Shown here: one piece after another, positions 53,919 through 64,000 of the stretch
How positions within the stretch are numbered: the first letter of the stretch is position 1
Layout: each line of letters begins with the position of its first letter
From: Phoma sp. XZ068
Lineage: Eukaryota > Ascomycota > Dothideomycetes > Pleosporales > Didymellaceae
Direction of reading: 5' to 3'
Assembly (NCBI GenBank): GCA_004835665.1
Contig: RBKR01000014.1
Location: forward strand, 62,001-126,000
DNA: 64,000 nt
Program-made: the position numbers and the translations under genes
Notes under the pieces: model-generated
Databases searched by the model: none
The model's input: the letters and a program-made list of their open reading frames with translations, nothing else
Told to the model about the DNA's origin: nothing

Positions 53919-55028
53919 CTAGTCCTGAGCTTGTTGCCCCTTTCTATACATGGAGTCGTTCCACGCCTCTGGAGCCTTTCCATCCTTATATAGCTTGGCA
54001 ATTCGGTCCGCCACGTGCTTACCAGCCCACACACCCTGAAAGCGCTTGGGTTTCTCTGCAGTAATGCAAGAGCTAAGGGGTTCAATCCATGCATTCCTGT
54101 TGGGGTTGCCAAACCACGCGAGAGCATATCGTGAGGGGAGCTTTCCTTCAGCGTCCAACTTGGATTTATCAAGTGGGGGCTCAACCACTCTGTGTTCGGT
54201 GGACTTGAGACTGCCATTAAACCATCGAGAAAGAAGATCACCAACTAGCGTTTCGCTGGTTATTCTAGGAATTGCATGAAAAATGTCGCCAAGGAAAGGC
54301 ATGTACTCACTATTGACGATTGCGTAGCCTGGAAGGGGAGGTACTTCCAACCACTGACCATGCTTGCCGCGAATCTGCAAGCCTCCACTGTCGTCATTAA
54401 AGAGCAGTGTCAGAGTGCCGTAATCCGTGTGAGGGCTGGCTCGCAGACGACTCCCTATTGAGTCGGGTGTAGTAGCTGGGTAATGCAGCAGGCGGAAGTA
54501 ATGGTCCCTTCCATTCACAAAAGGGTTGAAGTAATCCTTAGAAAGTCCTTGAGTCTCTGCAAATGTGCCCAACAGAATAAGATGGATCTCGTGACATTTT
54601 TGAAAAAAGTAATTCATGTCAGTCCTGAACTCGGGCCAGTTCTCAGGCCATTGGTTGGGACGAGCCAGGTTGCTATCATCGCCAATATCAAACGCTTCTT
54701 TCTGGTCGGCGATTTTGGCTTCTGACGTACGCTCTGGCGAAAACCAGCCGTGGAAAAATTTGCTTTCACAGGACTCGATCTTTTCTTTCTCTGAGACGGG
54801 CCATGCGAAGAATTCCTTTGCGTACTCAAAGAGACGCTTCATTTTCTCATCCGTGATGCCATGGTTCTTCAGGTAGATGAAGCCAACATCATTGACAGCC
54901 TTCAGCAGCTTCTCGTTCTCTGCCACATTCTCGGGTGCTTTATCGGAGAAGAAGGCTTCGATCCTTGAGTAGTCTATAATGGGGAGGTTGGCCGCGTTGA
55001 AGCCTGTGAGTCCTGTTGAATCACTCAT
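53919..55028 (-). CDS. Isopenicillin N synthase-like 2OG-Fe(II) oxygenase
   Basis: Model complement(join(53919..54244, 54311..55028)), 347 aa; the 66-nt intron can be read through without a stop, but its removal gives the conserved AIVNIGDLLSRWFN. The N-terminal DIOX_N part reads LPIIDYSRIEAFF and DVGFIYLKNHGI; the core has HTDYGTLTLLF (His200, Asp202), and TEHRV (His257), the iron ligands. The 2-oxoglutarate Arg is Arg278 in SRYALAWF, where the family usually has RxS; here the Ser is Ala280. Cytosolic; catalyses hydroxylation, desaturation or ring formation on an unknown substrate with release of CO2 and succinate. It is head-to-head with cystathionine gamma-synthase and enclosed by a pair of inverted repeats (53276-53368 and 55231-55324). 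Confidence 0.93.
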   Translation of the reverse strand: MSDSTGLTGFNAANLPIIDYSRIEAFFSDKAPENVAENEKLLKAVNDVGFIYLKNHGITDEKMKRLFEYAKEFFAWPVSEKEKIESCESKFFHGWFSPERTSEAKIADQKEAFDIGDDSNLARPNQWPENWPEFRTDMNYFFQKCHEIHLILLGTFAETQGLSKDYFNPFVNGRDHYFRLLHYPATTPDSIGSRLRASPHTDYGTLTLLFNDDSGGLQIRGKHGQWLEVPPLPGYAIVNSEYMPFLGDIFHAIPRITSETLVGDLLSRWFNGSLKSTEHRVVEPPLDKSKLDAEGKLPSRYALAWFGNPNRNAWIEPLSSCITAEKPKRFQGVWAGKHVADRIAKLYKDGKAPEAWNDSMYRKGQQAQD

Positions 55029-55716
55029 GTTGATCTGTTCTGTTTGTCTTCCTGTGTTGTTGAAATGATCGAATAGTTCGTTTCCGGGAAAGACGGGCTA
55101 AATGCTTAGGACTTATGCTGATTGAGAATTCACTTTGTCATGGAGGAACTTAAGCCCGGTTAAAGCATGAGCGGAAGCCCGGTTAAACCCAGGGGTTATA
55201 GTTGTAATGCTGTGTCTGATTACGGGTCTCGGTAAGCCGCGATTCCGGGCGAGCCGACGGAATTGGGACAATCCATTAGGCCAGCTGCCGGCAGGAATGC
55301 CTGCCAGTATAAGCGTGTACCTTTGCCGCTCCAGGTCAGACACTGTGGATGGATCTAACGGTCCGGACGTAGGCGCCAGACTTCCGCGCTACGCATTCAG
55401 TGCGGTGCCTAGTCAGTGGGGTACCTAGTCAGTGGGATTTCGTACGAGTGATGTAACTTTATCGGCAATCAGCAGAGAGTTCTGTTCTCAGAGGACGGGT
55501 TGGGAAAGTTAAGGCGGGTTCGGGTACTCGACGAAGCGACCTCGACTATCACTCCCACGAACTGAGCCGGAGACTTCACCACTACCGGGCGCACTGTTAC
55601 ACTTATTAAGGGGCCGAGAGTATCAATGTCTAGATCAGTCACAAGAAAAGTTCTTCAGAAGTGAAAAATCTTCTACTCTGTCAAGTTCAAGTTCAACACC
55701 TCAATTCTCTCAGTAC
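55029..55716. promoter_or_regulatory. Divergent promoter, oxygenase and cystathionine gamma-synthase
   Basis: 688 bp. Contains inverted-repeat arm B (55231-55324), an ACGGTCCGG word near 55.36 kb, and two tandem copies of CCTAGTCAGTGGG at about 55.41-55.44 kb. No TATA box stands out on either side. Confidence 0.5.
55231..55324 (-). repeat. Inverted-repeat arm B, right of the oxygenase gene
   Basis: Reverse complement of 53276-53368. Lies within the promoter gap between the oxygenase and the gamma-synthase, so the repeat pair encloses the oxygenase alone. Confidence 0.88.
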
Positions 55717-57703
55717 ATGAGTCAACCTCTTTCCAAAATGGCATCCTCAACTCAAGGTCAAGATATTTTACCCATGCTTCCTCCAAAGAGACTTGAGGAA
55801 CAGCCTTTCGGAACGGCATATGTCTATCCCCCTGACTCTAAACATGTGAGTCCGAGGTCGGAGATTGCTGTTTCGAGAAGTTATTTTAGAGTATTTAGTG
55901 ATTTACTTCTGTCGATAGGGCGTCAGTATCTCATTGCCGACTTGGGATTCTACAATCGCTTATTTTGAAGAACCTGAAGAATGGAAGAACGAGCACATAG
56001 AGTGGTGTTACCCGAGGCATGTGCAAATAAGAAAACTCATTTTGTTGCGATGTCACATCTAACTTGAAGTCAAATTTGCTAGATTCTTCATCAATCGACC
56101 AATTCGAGAACTTGCAGACGCAGCATTAGAAAGGCTCAACATTGCGACTGACAGAAGCACTGCATGCCTTTTGTTTCCAACAGCAAATTTCGCTCGGGAT
56201 TGCGCAGAGCAGATCGCGAAGGAGAGACCGGAAGCCATTGTTGACATCGTACGGTTTCAGAGTCCTAGAAATTGCGTTGGGAGCGCAGCCCAGGTATTAA
56301 GCATCGCAAGCTTTGCCATGGCCGTGTTCCCGTTAGAAGCCAAACAGCCGGCGATGATGTTTTGGATGAACGTTGGAGGAGGATTGACAACAAGACATGC
56401 CGTCTTCGCGAAAGATTACATCAATTACCTGGAAGCTACATCCAGTAACCACAGGACAAAGATTCAACCACCACGGTCTGTCACTACACTACTGACTCCG
56501 GCGTGGGTACGGGATATTGCGTCCACGGCGATGCACGTCAAATCAACAATTGCTAATCTGTCTACTTCTGAGACTTCTTCGCTCCCTAGGGTTACTTCAG
56601 ACCATGTAACTTTGTATCCAACTGGAATGAGCGCTATCTATCACGCTGCCCAAGCCCTGCAAGCAGTGGCAACGACGTCTACGGTGGTTGCATTTGGGTA
56701 GGTTTTGCCTCCATGCTAATATCACAAACATTGTCCTAATTAAAACTCAGATGGATGTATGACGAGACGATTCATAATCTGAAGCACGGCCCCTGGGGCA
56801 AATTCATCGGATACAAGCGAGGAACAGAACAGGATCTGGAAGATTTCACAGATCGTCTGAAAACCGGAGAACGCATCGGTGCATTGTTCTGCGAATTGCC
56901 CAGCAACGTGTTGTTATCGTCTGTTCCACTGCAGCGTTTACGAGCTCTCGCAGACGAATATGACTTCATCCTTGCCTGCGACGATACAGTAGCTGGCTTT
57001 ATCAACCTTGACCTTATTCCGTACGTCGATGTCATGCTTGCCAGCTTGACCAAAATGTTCAGCGGAGCATCTGATGTCACAGGAGGTAGGTGAGTCACCC
57101 TCATAACCGAAGTGCCATCATTAGACTGATAGAGTGACAAACTGTAGTGTCATTGTTAATCCGGCGTCACGCCACTACAACACCATCCGAAAGGCTTTGC
57201 AAGCTCGATATCATCCCAGCTTCGTCTTTCCCCTTGACACAAAAGTTCTAAAGCACAACAGCCAACATTTGCAATGGCGTGCCCAGAGATGCAACGAGAA
57301 TGCCCTCGCTGTCGCTCAAATGTTGCACGGCCATCCACTAATCAAACGGCTCAACTATCCTTACTTTGACGAATCACTACCTATTTACCACAGCCTCATG
57401 CGCGAAGGCGGAGGCTTTGGCCCTGTCATGAGCGTAATTTTCCATGACGAGAAGGTTGCCCACCGTTTTTACGATATGCTTAACGTGCCTAAAGGATCTA
57501 GCTTTGGCACTAATTTCACCATCGCGGTGCCGTTTGCACTGCTCGTTCATTATTACAATAAGGAAAGAGTCGCTACCCATGGTTTGCCTGAACATATTAT
57601 ACGGATCAGTGTTGGGCTTGAGAACGTGGAAGATATCAAAGCGGCTATTCAGACGGCGCTAGAAAAGTGCTATGAAGGAATCCAACATGAGAGCAAGCTC
57701 TAG
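55717..57703 (+). CDS. Cystathionine gamma-synthase-type PLP enzyme
   Basis: Five exons: join(55717..55845, 55919..56016, 56083..56697, 56751..57089, 57148..57703), 578 aa, the long fungal met-7-type form. Such enzymes activate an O-acylated homoserine at PLP and replace the gamma-substituent, with cysteine in the classical case. The N-terminal extension GVSISLPTWDSTIAYFEEPE and YPRFFINRPIRELA are typical; the PLP half has YPTGMSAIYHAAQALQ and the Schiff-base lysine Lys382 in SLTKMFSGASDVTGG. The C-terminal half is complete (GGGFGPVMSVIFHD; IIRISVGLENVEDIK). Intron 2 starts with GC (GC-AG), and all joins keep frame. It shares a promoter gap with the oxygenase. With an aspartate kinase in the same cluster it could run a dedicated homoserine gamma-replacement with a non-cysteine nucleophile, as Fub7 does for fusaric acid; that is inference. 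Confidence 0.93.
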
Positions 57704-58049
57704 GGGTCAAGACACACGCAGGATTTCGTGTAACAGGAGAGCAGTGCTGTTCCCCTGCAAATTATACAGCTGTTAAAGATGGGCTTGAGGGCTAGCGGTC
57801 TGACGGCAAGCGGTTGTCAAGCTGGGAGTGTCTTTGGGATTATCCTGAGTTACGAGCGGGTAGACGATGGATAGTAAGTCTGTAGAATGTAAGCCCAAGA
57901 TACCATAAACAGTTGCGTGGTTATCAACTGCATGATCTGTCCATCGCTTCACGTATTTAAGCTCGTCACTGTGACTCAACAGACAACAAATCAATATAAT
58001 ACTTTATAACCACAACTGCTTACATATATGCTACCAACCTGACTAGCTG
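57704..58049. other. Intergenic, no supported gene
   Basis: 3' flank of the gamma-synthase gene, then transition to retroelement debris. Nothing recognised. Confidence 0.4.
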
Positions 58050-59470
58050 CTGATAAAGCTGAGTACGCTGCGGGTTCGTCTATTCCTCTGACTGAGCTAC
58101 TTGATTTCTTATGACAGGAACTGCTAGATATCTTCATCCAGACTTCTGATCCAAGTCAAACTTCTTCACCAGCTTGTCGATGAACGAGTCTTGAATGAGT
58201 CATATTATTCTTGCTGCTCAATCTCTTAGGAACCGCAGAAAGTTCTCCAAGCTTTCTCAAGTCATATCCTTCCTGTAGCTGTCTCTCAACTTGACAGTGT
58301 CTGTTAAGATGATCTGGATGCACTAATACTACAATGTTGTCGAGGTAGAAGCATGCTAGTAGTCTTACCTTGATGCACATACAAGTAACGCCCTTGATTA
58401 GTCTTAGACCTAGCTTGATCATTGTCTCCTTCAAGTGCGTGTACCAGAGCAGTGGCACATCTTTCAGTCAATATAGAGCTCTTTTGGGCTTGATCAGCCT
58501 GCTCACTTACCCCATGTACAGTTCTGGTGTCTGCACGTAGACTGGATTGTCAAGTGGTGCGTTCAAGAACGCGTTCAGTACATGATATTAATATACTTCC
58601 AAGCTAAAGACCGCCGTGAAGGCCATATGAAATCTGAACACTTGCGCAGCTAATGTAGCTGCGTAAGTGTCCCTATAGTTATTCTAGAGCTCCCCTCTTA
58701 CAACTATTTGAGCCTTATACTTGTACAGCAGTCCGTATTCGTTGAGCTTATATGTGAATACCCACATTAAGGGCAGTGACTGCCCACTACATGGTGTGAC
58801 AGGCGTATCTTCAAAACAGGCCTTCTCTTGACAGCTTCTGGATTCTCAAACTGCTACTGCCTTCCCTCTTTCTGAATAGGTGATTCTCCAGTTCGTTCCA
58901 CCTCTCTGGCGAAGGTGGAAACTGATCTTTGTGAAGAGGCGATTTCTGTAGACCTGCTGGCTGAAGTGCTGCAACAAATGCGACAAAGTACGTGTCTAGA
59001 TTCTTTCTCAGCCTTGTTCCTGTTTAGGAGTTTGACTGGCTGAGCTGACTTCTAATCTCTTCTCGGATTGGGGCGTTGTTCGATCGTTGATATGGTGCTT
59101 CTGCGTCGGCTGTAATAGGCTACTGACCTCGAAGCACCTCCTCAAGCAGTTGTGCCACCTATTCAAAAAGTTAGCAGCTTATTATCTCCCCCCTCAAAAT
59201 CCTTTCTATAGTCTTGTAGATCCATTATCTGTGCTTTTCTCTCTGTAACATACGATCCTAGGCTTGCGCCTTGTCCTCGTCCTCCACCAGAGCATCGTTG
59301 CATCTGATTACGACCTCCTGAAGCCCACGTATCACCCGTGCCTGCGCCGAGTTTTCTGCGTGTTAGTTCCCTGAGTACATCTGGTGCAGAGGCAACGAAC
59401 CTTGATTTTGTCAAATACTGATCAGCTGCCACAATCATCTCTTCTTTTGCTTTGATACAGTAGTGAAACA
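58050..59470 (-). mobile_element. Degenerate Ty1/copia retrotransposon fragment
   Basis: On the minus strand, 58156-58458 reads SPLLWYTHLKET-type sequence, then ACFYLDNIVVLVHPDHLNRH and RQLQEGYDLRKLGEL: the palm of a copia reverse transcriptase, with the YVDD box changed to YLDN. Upstream to about 59.47 kb are scrambled pieces with retroelement flavour (DNRYVTERK-type gag end) interrupted by stops. No long terminal repeats identified. Not functional. Confidence 0.65.
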
Positions 59471-60729
59471 AGCAAACTTCTTTAAAAATGTTGCCGAGTT
59501 TGCGAAGGAGGTCGCCAAGGTTGTCGGACTACATGAAGAAGTGGCAGGTCAAAAACACCGAGCGGATTTGTTGGAATCCAGGGGGATACATTCACTCTAT
59601 TCATTCGGAGGAATGATTAGAGGCTTTGGAGGAGGGCGGTACAGAGGTCGACACACATGGTGGCTGCTGTGGGCTGCTGCCTAAGCAGGATAAAGACCTG
59701 ATAAAGCCTTTCAAACCCATTTCCCCTTGAAGCGGAAGGGCTACGATGTCAAGGCGTTCTTCCCTTTTTCAAGAGGAAGAAATTATTATGTTTACATAAT
59801 CTTGATCAAATTTCTGAGCGATGGGGATAGGATGGTCAAGCAGTGGAGGTCTAAGGTTATGACGGCCCAGTGCGGATCAACAAGAAGAATGATGACGATA
59901 TAGGTGGCGAACTAGAAGTGCTGTGAGACGCGGCTCTGCGTAACCCTCATAGGCAAGCGTGGAGGGAAAGGTTAGACAAACTGTTGGGTATAGAAACATT
60001 AAGCATGCGCCGCAACAGCCCAGACTGGACGAAGATGCAATGCAATGACACGAGAGATCTCACACCCGACAGAGATCTCACACGTCGGAAAGGTTCTCCC
60101 CCACAGAGAATTTCTAGGGCTCAAAGACGTTCGACGCCTCTGGCAGATGTTCACAGCGAAGATGAATCTGATGCGGAAGAGGCAGAGGTCAGATGCCATC
60201 CCGAAGTTTTGACTCTACTACTATCGGAATGGGTGGCCTGCACATGCACATTAAAGGCATGCGATCAGACATAAAAAGAATCCTGCAATATACTAGATAG
60301 AATTCGTGATGAATGGAGTTTTGGTAGATGGACAATATTAACCTTTGCCCTAGAGTGACCGAGCCTCCTCATCAAACTCCTGCAAGACATCGTCACGGCT
60401 GTTTCTGAGGATAGAAGTAATTTAACTTGAGCCGTACCTCAGTAACTAGGGCTCTGATGCATGGAACCGGTAGCAGGCCAAATTGTCCGTCGTTCAGATA
60501 CCTATCATGATCAGCAATGTGACGAAAAACAAGCCTTGGAAGCTTGTCAAATCTGGGAGTAAAATGAGTAAATACACGAACATGAAGCGCAAGCGGCGCC
60601 AAAGCTCCGACAAGCAAGAACAGATCCCGTGCTTCATCACGCCGCCATGGACAAACGGCCCAAAGACACATCGACACAACAGCCGACAAGGCGCGGGAGA
60701 GAGACGACAGGGAGCACGCAAAAGAGGAC
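59471..60729. other. Repeat debris, no supported gene
   Basis: Short frames only. 59984-60274 (plus) is charged and disordered with no domain. Composition is average, not RIP-like. Probably more fragments of retroelements. Confidence 0.4.
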
Positions 60730-61495
60730 AGCCTCAGCATCTACACAAACGGCAGCGGCATCGAAGGCGAGGTAGGCTCTGCGGCAGTATGTCCGCTCAC
60801 GCAACAGATACGAGCCGTACATTTGGGTCCAGACGCAACATTGACGGTGTACGCTGCGGAACTGCAAGGCATCAGCCTGGCACTACAGATCGCACAGGGA
60901 TAAGCAAACGATCACAGCGAACGTAAGAACATAGCAATATACACAGACAACCAGGCCGCTATATGGTCCATAGCCATGGCAGAGGGACGATCCGGCACCT
61001 ACATCCTCGAAGAGATCGCGCAGCAGGTCCAAGAACCCCAGAACAAAGGCCTAACGGTGACCGTCCGACATCCCAGGAAACGAGGCCGCCAACCAAGCGG
61101 CTAAGGAAGCGACCGGATGGAGAGAGGATGGCCGTAGGCAGCCGGCAGCCGGGACCCCTACCAAGCTGTACCCACTCAGAACAACACTCCAAAGATGGTG
61201 CAAAACACAGGCAGAGCGGGCCTGGACAAGCGCATGGAGGCCGAACGACATACAGACACACGCCGACACCCACCAAGAAAGTGCTTCAGCTCCACGAGAG
61301 GGTCAGCAACAGGGAAAGCGTGCTGCTACTGAAGCTGCGGGCCGAGAAGATAGGCCTCAACAACTTCCGTTTCCGTCCCAATTCACCACAAGTCCCCGCT
61401 GCAGCTGCGGATAGAGCCGTTCCCAGGCATCCGGCTCACACCCCTGTCCTGCCCGACCCACATTCACTGTTATGCCTGCTACCATAGTAATTTAG
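60730..61495 (+). mobile_element. Tad-type LINE fragment, RNase H and 3' end
   Basis: Broken frames read SIYTNGSGIEGEVGSAAV, then YAAELQGISLALQIA and IAIYTDNQAAIWSIA, the RNase H strands and DNQAAI motif of Tad1-like LINEs, followed by the conserved 3' segment CCGGCTCACACCCCTGTCCT. Stops and shifts occur throughout. Only the 3' end is present, the usual result of 5' truncation. Its 3' tail recurs at 52.85 and 53.17-53.22 kb. Confidence 0.8.
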
Positions 61496-61879
61496 ATAGT
61501 GGTTGAGGGAAAACGACAGGCCTCTGGGGACAGATGGTCCCGTTCGAGGGATGACGTAGGGCGGTGCAGATCAATATCCACACCGCAACCGCTGTCCGCC
61601 ACGCTTGTCAGTCCAGGCATAGCTGCGCAGTACGCGGGTGAAATCGCGCAGGACTCAATGCATGATTGAATGAATAAGTTCGGTTTTACTTGGTAGCTTC
61701 GCAAATCTTACCCTGGATAGATTCTAGAAGGGAAGGCAGCCGAAATTAATCAACGTGGTCCATAGCTTTCCGGCCATAATCCCGAGCAGGGGGACGGGCG
61801 GTTGAGATTAACATGACAGTCTGGGCGCGGGCCGGCCCGCCATAGCACCTCGGCAGTATTAGCCAAATTGAGCTCTAGC

Positions 61880-63480
61880 TCGGGCCAATAATAGCACTAG
61901 AGTAGAGATATAGAACTCTTTAACAATCAATACTAGAACTATAATAAAGTATAGCTTACTAAGTAGATTATAAGAAATTTAAATATATCTATATAGGTTT
62001 TTATAATATAATACTAAATTCTACTTTAATTTATTATTAAGTACTAGAATATTATTAATAATAAAGTTAATAAAAATATATTTTATATACTTTATAATTT
62101 TTTTATATACTATAAAATTATTATAGATTATCTAAAGAGAATAATAATATAAGAATTTATAAATTAAATAATTAAACTTTAAACTAAAAAATATAAAAAT
62201 ATAAAAATATAGTATTAATAATAAAGAAAACTATAATCTAGATATTTAACTAGACTAGTAAGTTAGTTTACTAATATTACTAGTTTTAGTTAATAACTTA
62301 TAAAAAAAATACTATATATATATTATAATCTAATAAAAATAGATACCTAAATAACCTAGCTAATAGAAATAGATAGTTAAATAACCTAGCTAGACTAATT
62401 AGATCTAATAGTATAGAGGTATTTCTAATAATTTAACTAGTAGATAAAGTAGTAGTACTTACTTCTTAGTAGGTAAGTAACTAAAGAAAAGCCTATAGTC
62501 TAATTTAATTATTCTATAGAATAGGTACTATAAAGTATATTAATTAAGAGTAATATAGCTTTTAATTTATTTAACTATACTACTCTTTTAAGAGCTATAT
62601 CTAAGAAAAGAGTACTATAGCTATAGATAAATACCTCTAGATACTATCTCTAGAATATTAGATTTAACTTAATAGTCTACTATATATTATATTCTTATTA
62701 ACTTCTAAGTTATTTAAGTATACTACTTAATAATAGCTAGCTATTATTCTATATCTTTTTATAATCTATTCTATCTCTACCTATACTTATTCTTAAGAAC
62801 TAATAGAATAATATACTATAAGTTTTACTTAGATATAACTTTAATAATATAATACTATTCTATAATATTAAAATTAGTATTTTTATAATTAAGATTAAAA
62901 TCTTTATATATTAGTACTTATATTTCTTTAGAATTTATTCTTTATATAAAGTACTTAATTATAACTTACTTAACTATAATATTATTTTTATAATCTAATA
63001 GCTCTATACCTTATACTATTAATAGTATAGTAAATAATATTATTATTTACTATTTTTTAAGTCTATTATTATTTTATCTCTAGTATAAATAAAAATATAT
63101 ACTTTATAACTAAGTTACTAAAGTTTTAACTATAAACTTTTTATAATATTTTATAATTTAAGTTTATATATATAAAAGTTTAGAAAATATTTTATTATTA
63201 TTCTTTACTAAGTTTAGCTTTAATAGGTTATCTACTTTTATTCTATATATATACTTGTTATTAAAGTATCTTAGGTTAGTTAAGATACTTAATAGATACT
63301 TAAATATAATAAAAATATATACTAGTATATAGCTATTTATTAAAGTAATTTTAGTAAGAAAATTACTAAGAAGTACTCTATCTTACTTAGTATATATTAA
63401 AGGTAGTTATTTACTTATACTAAGTAGAAAATACTATAAAAGATACTAATTCGAATATATTGGCTTAAACATACTCTTAC
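61880..63480. repeat. Long AT-rich, RIP-type block
   Basis: About 1.6 kb of TpA-rich sequence with no frame. Includes two 30-bp tandem units at 62335-62394 and stretches matching 33.3-34.0 kb in the same orientation (for example TTTATATAAAGTACTTAATT near 62.94 and 33.77 kb). The 380 bases before it, 61.5-61.88 kb, hold only LINE flank. Ends just before the second regulator gene. Confidence 0.8.
62335..62394. repeat. Two tandem 30-bp units, related to 33331-33420
   Basis: Units 62335-62364 and 62365-62394 each end AAATAACCTAGCTA, as in the left block. Confidence 0.85.
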
Positions 63481-63522
63481 TTCTTTATATAGCAGCGTCT
63501 TAATTTCACTTTTACTACAACA

Positions 63523-64000
63523 ATGGACTCTAGAAAATTGTCAAAAACAAATCTAGCATGCGACCAATGTTTTCGATCGAAGGTTAGATGCTGTCGGACA
63601 AAGCCTCAATGCTCACGGTGCAAGAGGCTATCGTTTACCTGTACTTACAGCCCTGGATTGCCTCTAGGCAAGCCAAAGAAGCAAAATTCCAGTCCCTCTC
63701 AAGCAATTACGGCATCCCCTAGTAGAGCCACAGACGGCAATACTGATAATTCAAGTAAAGAACTAGGAAGTGCGTATGCTTTTTATCTCTAGGCTTGATA
63801 TATACTTACTGTGGTAAAGTGTTCCACACAGAAAACGAAATCAGCCGCGTTCACTTAGAGCATTCAAAACACGATATACCTGACTTAAGTAACGTGTACT
63901 CTATGCCAACCGATCCGGACCACGCTCTTGACACCTCAGTACCGCTTCACCATCCAACGTATAAATTCTCAGCACCAAACTCTACGATCGCCGAGGATTT
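63523..64000 (+). CDS. Zn2Cys6 transcription factor, 5' part, cut by window end
   Basis: Starts at ATG 63523; exon 1 is 63523..63769, an intron of 62 nt follows (63770..63831), and exon 2 runs open to the end, about 138 codons so far. The zinc cluster CDQCFRSKVRCCRTKPQCSR then CKRLSFTC (residues 12-39) has C-x2-C-x6-C-x6-C-x2-C-x6-C spacing, the Gal4-type DNA-binding head. A Ser/Pro/Lys-rich linker follows. The AflR-like start and the proline/serine linker fit pathway-specific regulators, and the gene lies 5.8 kb beyond the gamma-synthase across retroelement debris, so it may control the cluster. The rest of the protein is outside the window. Confidence 0.88.

Noticed and set aside
36562..57703. 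Cytokinin biosynthesis cluster
   Set aside because: Only the LOG-like gene fits; no isopentenyltransferase or cytokinin P450 is visible in the window.

Overview
The window is nuclear DNA of a filamentous ascomycete. Short GT-AG introns (mostly 45-115 nt), fungal-only families (PL3 pectate lyase, Zn2Cys6 regulators, CAF16, mL49) and TpA-rich blocks that look like repeat-induced point mutation (RIP) all point that way. The mix of a compact gene-bearing half and RIP-degraded AT blocks best fits a plant-associated Dothideomycete, probably Pleosporales; the class is inference. Coding coordinates below were spliced by eye from the bases; for every multi-exon gene where a join is given, the exon sum is divisible by three.

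Region 1 (1-26.4 kb) is ordinary core-type sequence: a PL3 pectate lyase, a modular secreted protein with apple/PAN-like modules, a HAD 'Swiss Army Knife RNA repair' protein head-to-head with a Topors-like RING protein, a conserved fungal nuclear-type protein, a Ser/Thr-rich secreted protein, eIF3e head-to-head with mitochondrial ribosomal protein mL49, and a Cys-rich secreted protein. Large gaps (4.5-8.7, 11.5-15.7, 17.0-19.4, 20.9-23.2 kb) hold no gene I can support; the last holds diverged repeats.

Region 2 (26.8-36.5 kb) is a transition zone: a broken BTB gene, an intact nine-exon Zn2Cys6 regulator, an intact Fot/pogo transposon with 48-bp inverted ends and TA target duplication, a RIP-degraded element with its own inverted ends, and LINE remnants.

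Region 3 (36.5-57.7 kb) is the notable part: ten complete genes cut into blocks by AT-rich DNA. In order: SAM methyltransferase, MFS transporter 1, succinate/fumarate-type mitochondrial carrier, TauD-like dioxygenase, aspartate kinase, MFS transporter 2, LOG-like phosphoribohydrolase, CAF16-like ABC ATPase, IPNS-like 2OG-Fe(II) oxygenase, and cystathionine gamma-synthase. Eight of them form four head-to-head pairs. No polyketide synthase, peptide synthetase or terpene synthase is visible. I infer a small-molecule pathway built on the aspartate/homoserine branch: an aspartate kinase altered at inhibitor-site positions feeds homoserine, the PLP enzyme does a gamma-replacement, two oxygenases and a methyltransferase decorate the product, the carrier handles succinate released by the oxygenases, and the MFS proteins export. 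This resembles the amino-acid half of fusaric acid clusters without the polyketide half.

Region 4 (57.7-64 kb) is copia and LINE debris and a long RIP-degraded block related to the one at 33-34 kb, ending in a second Zn2Cys6 regulator that runs off the window.
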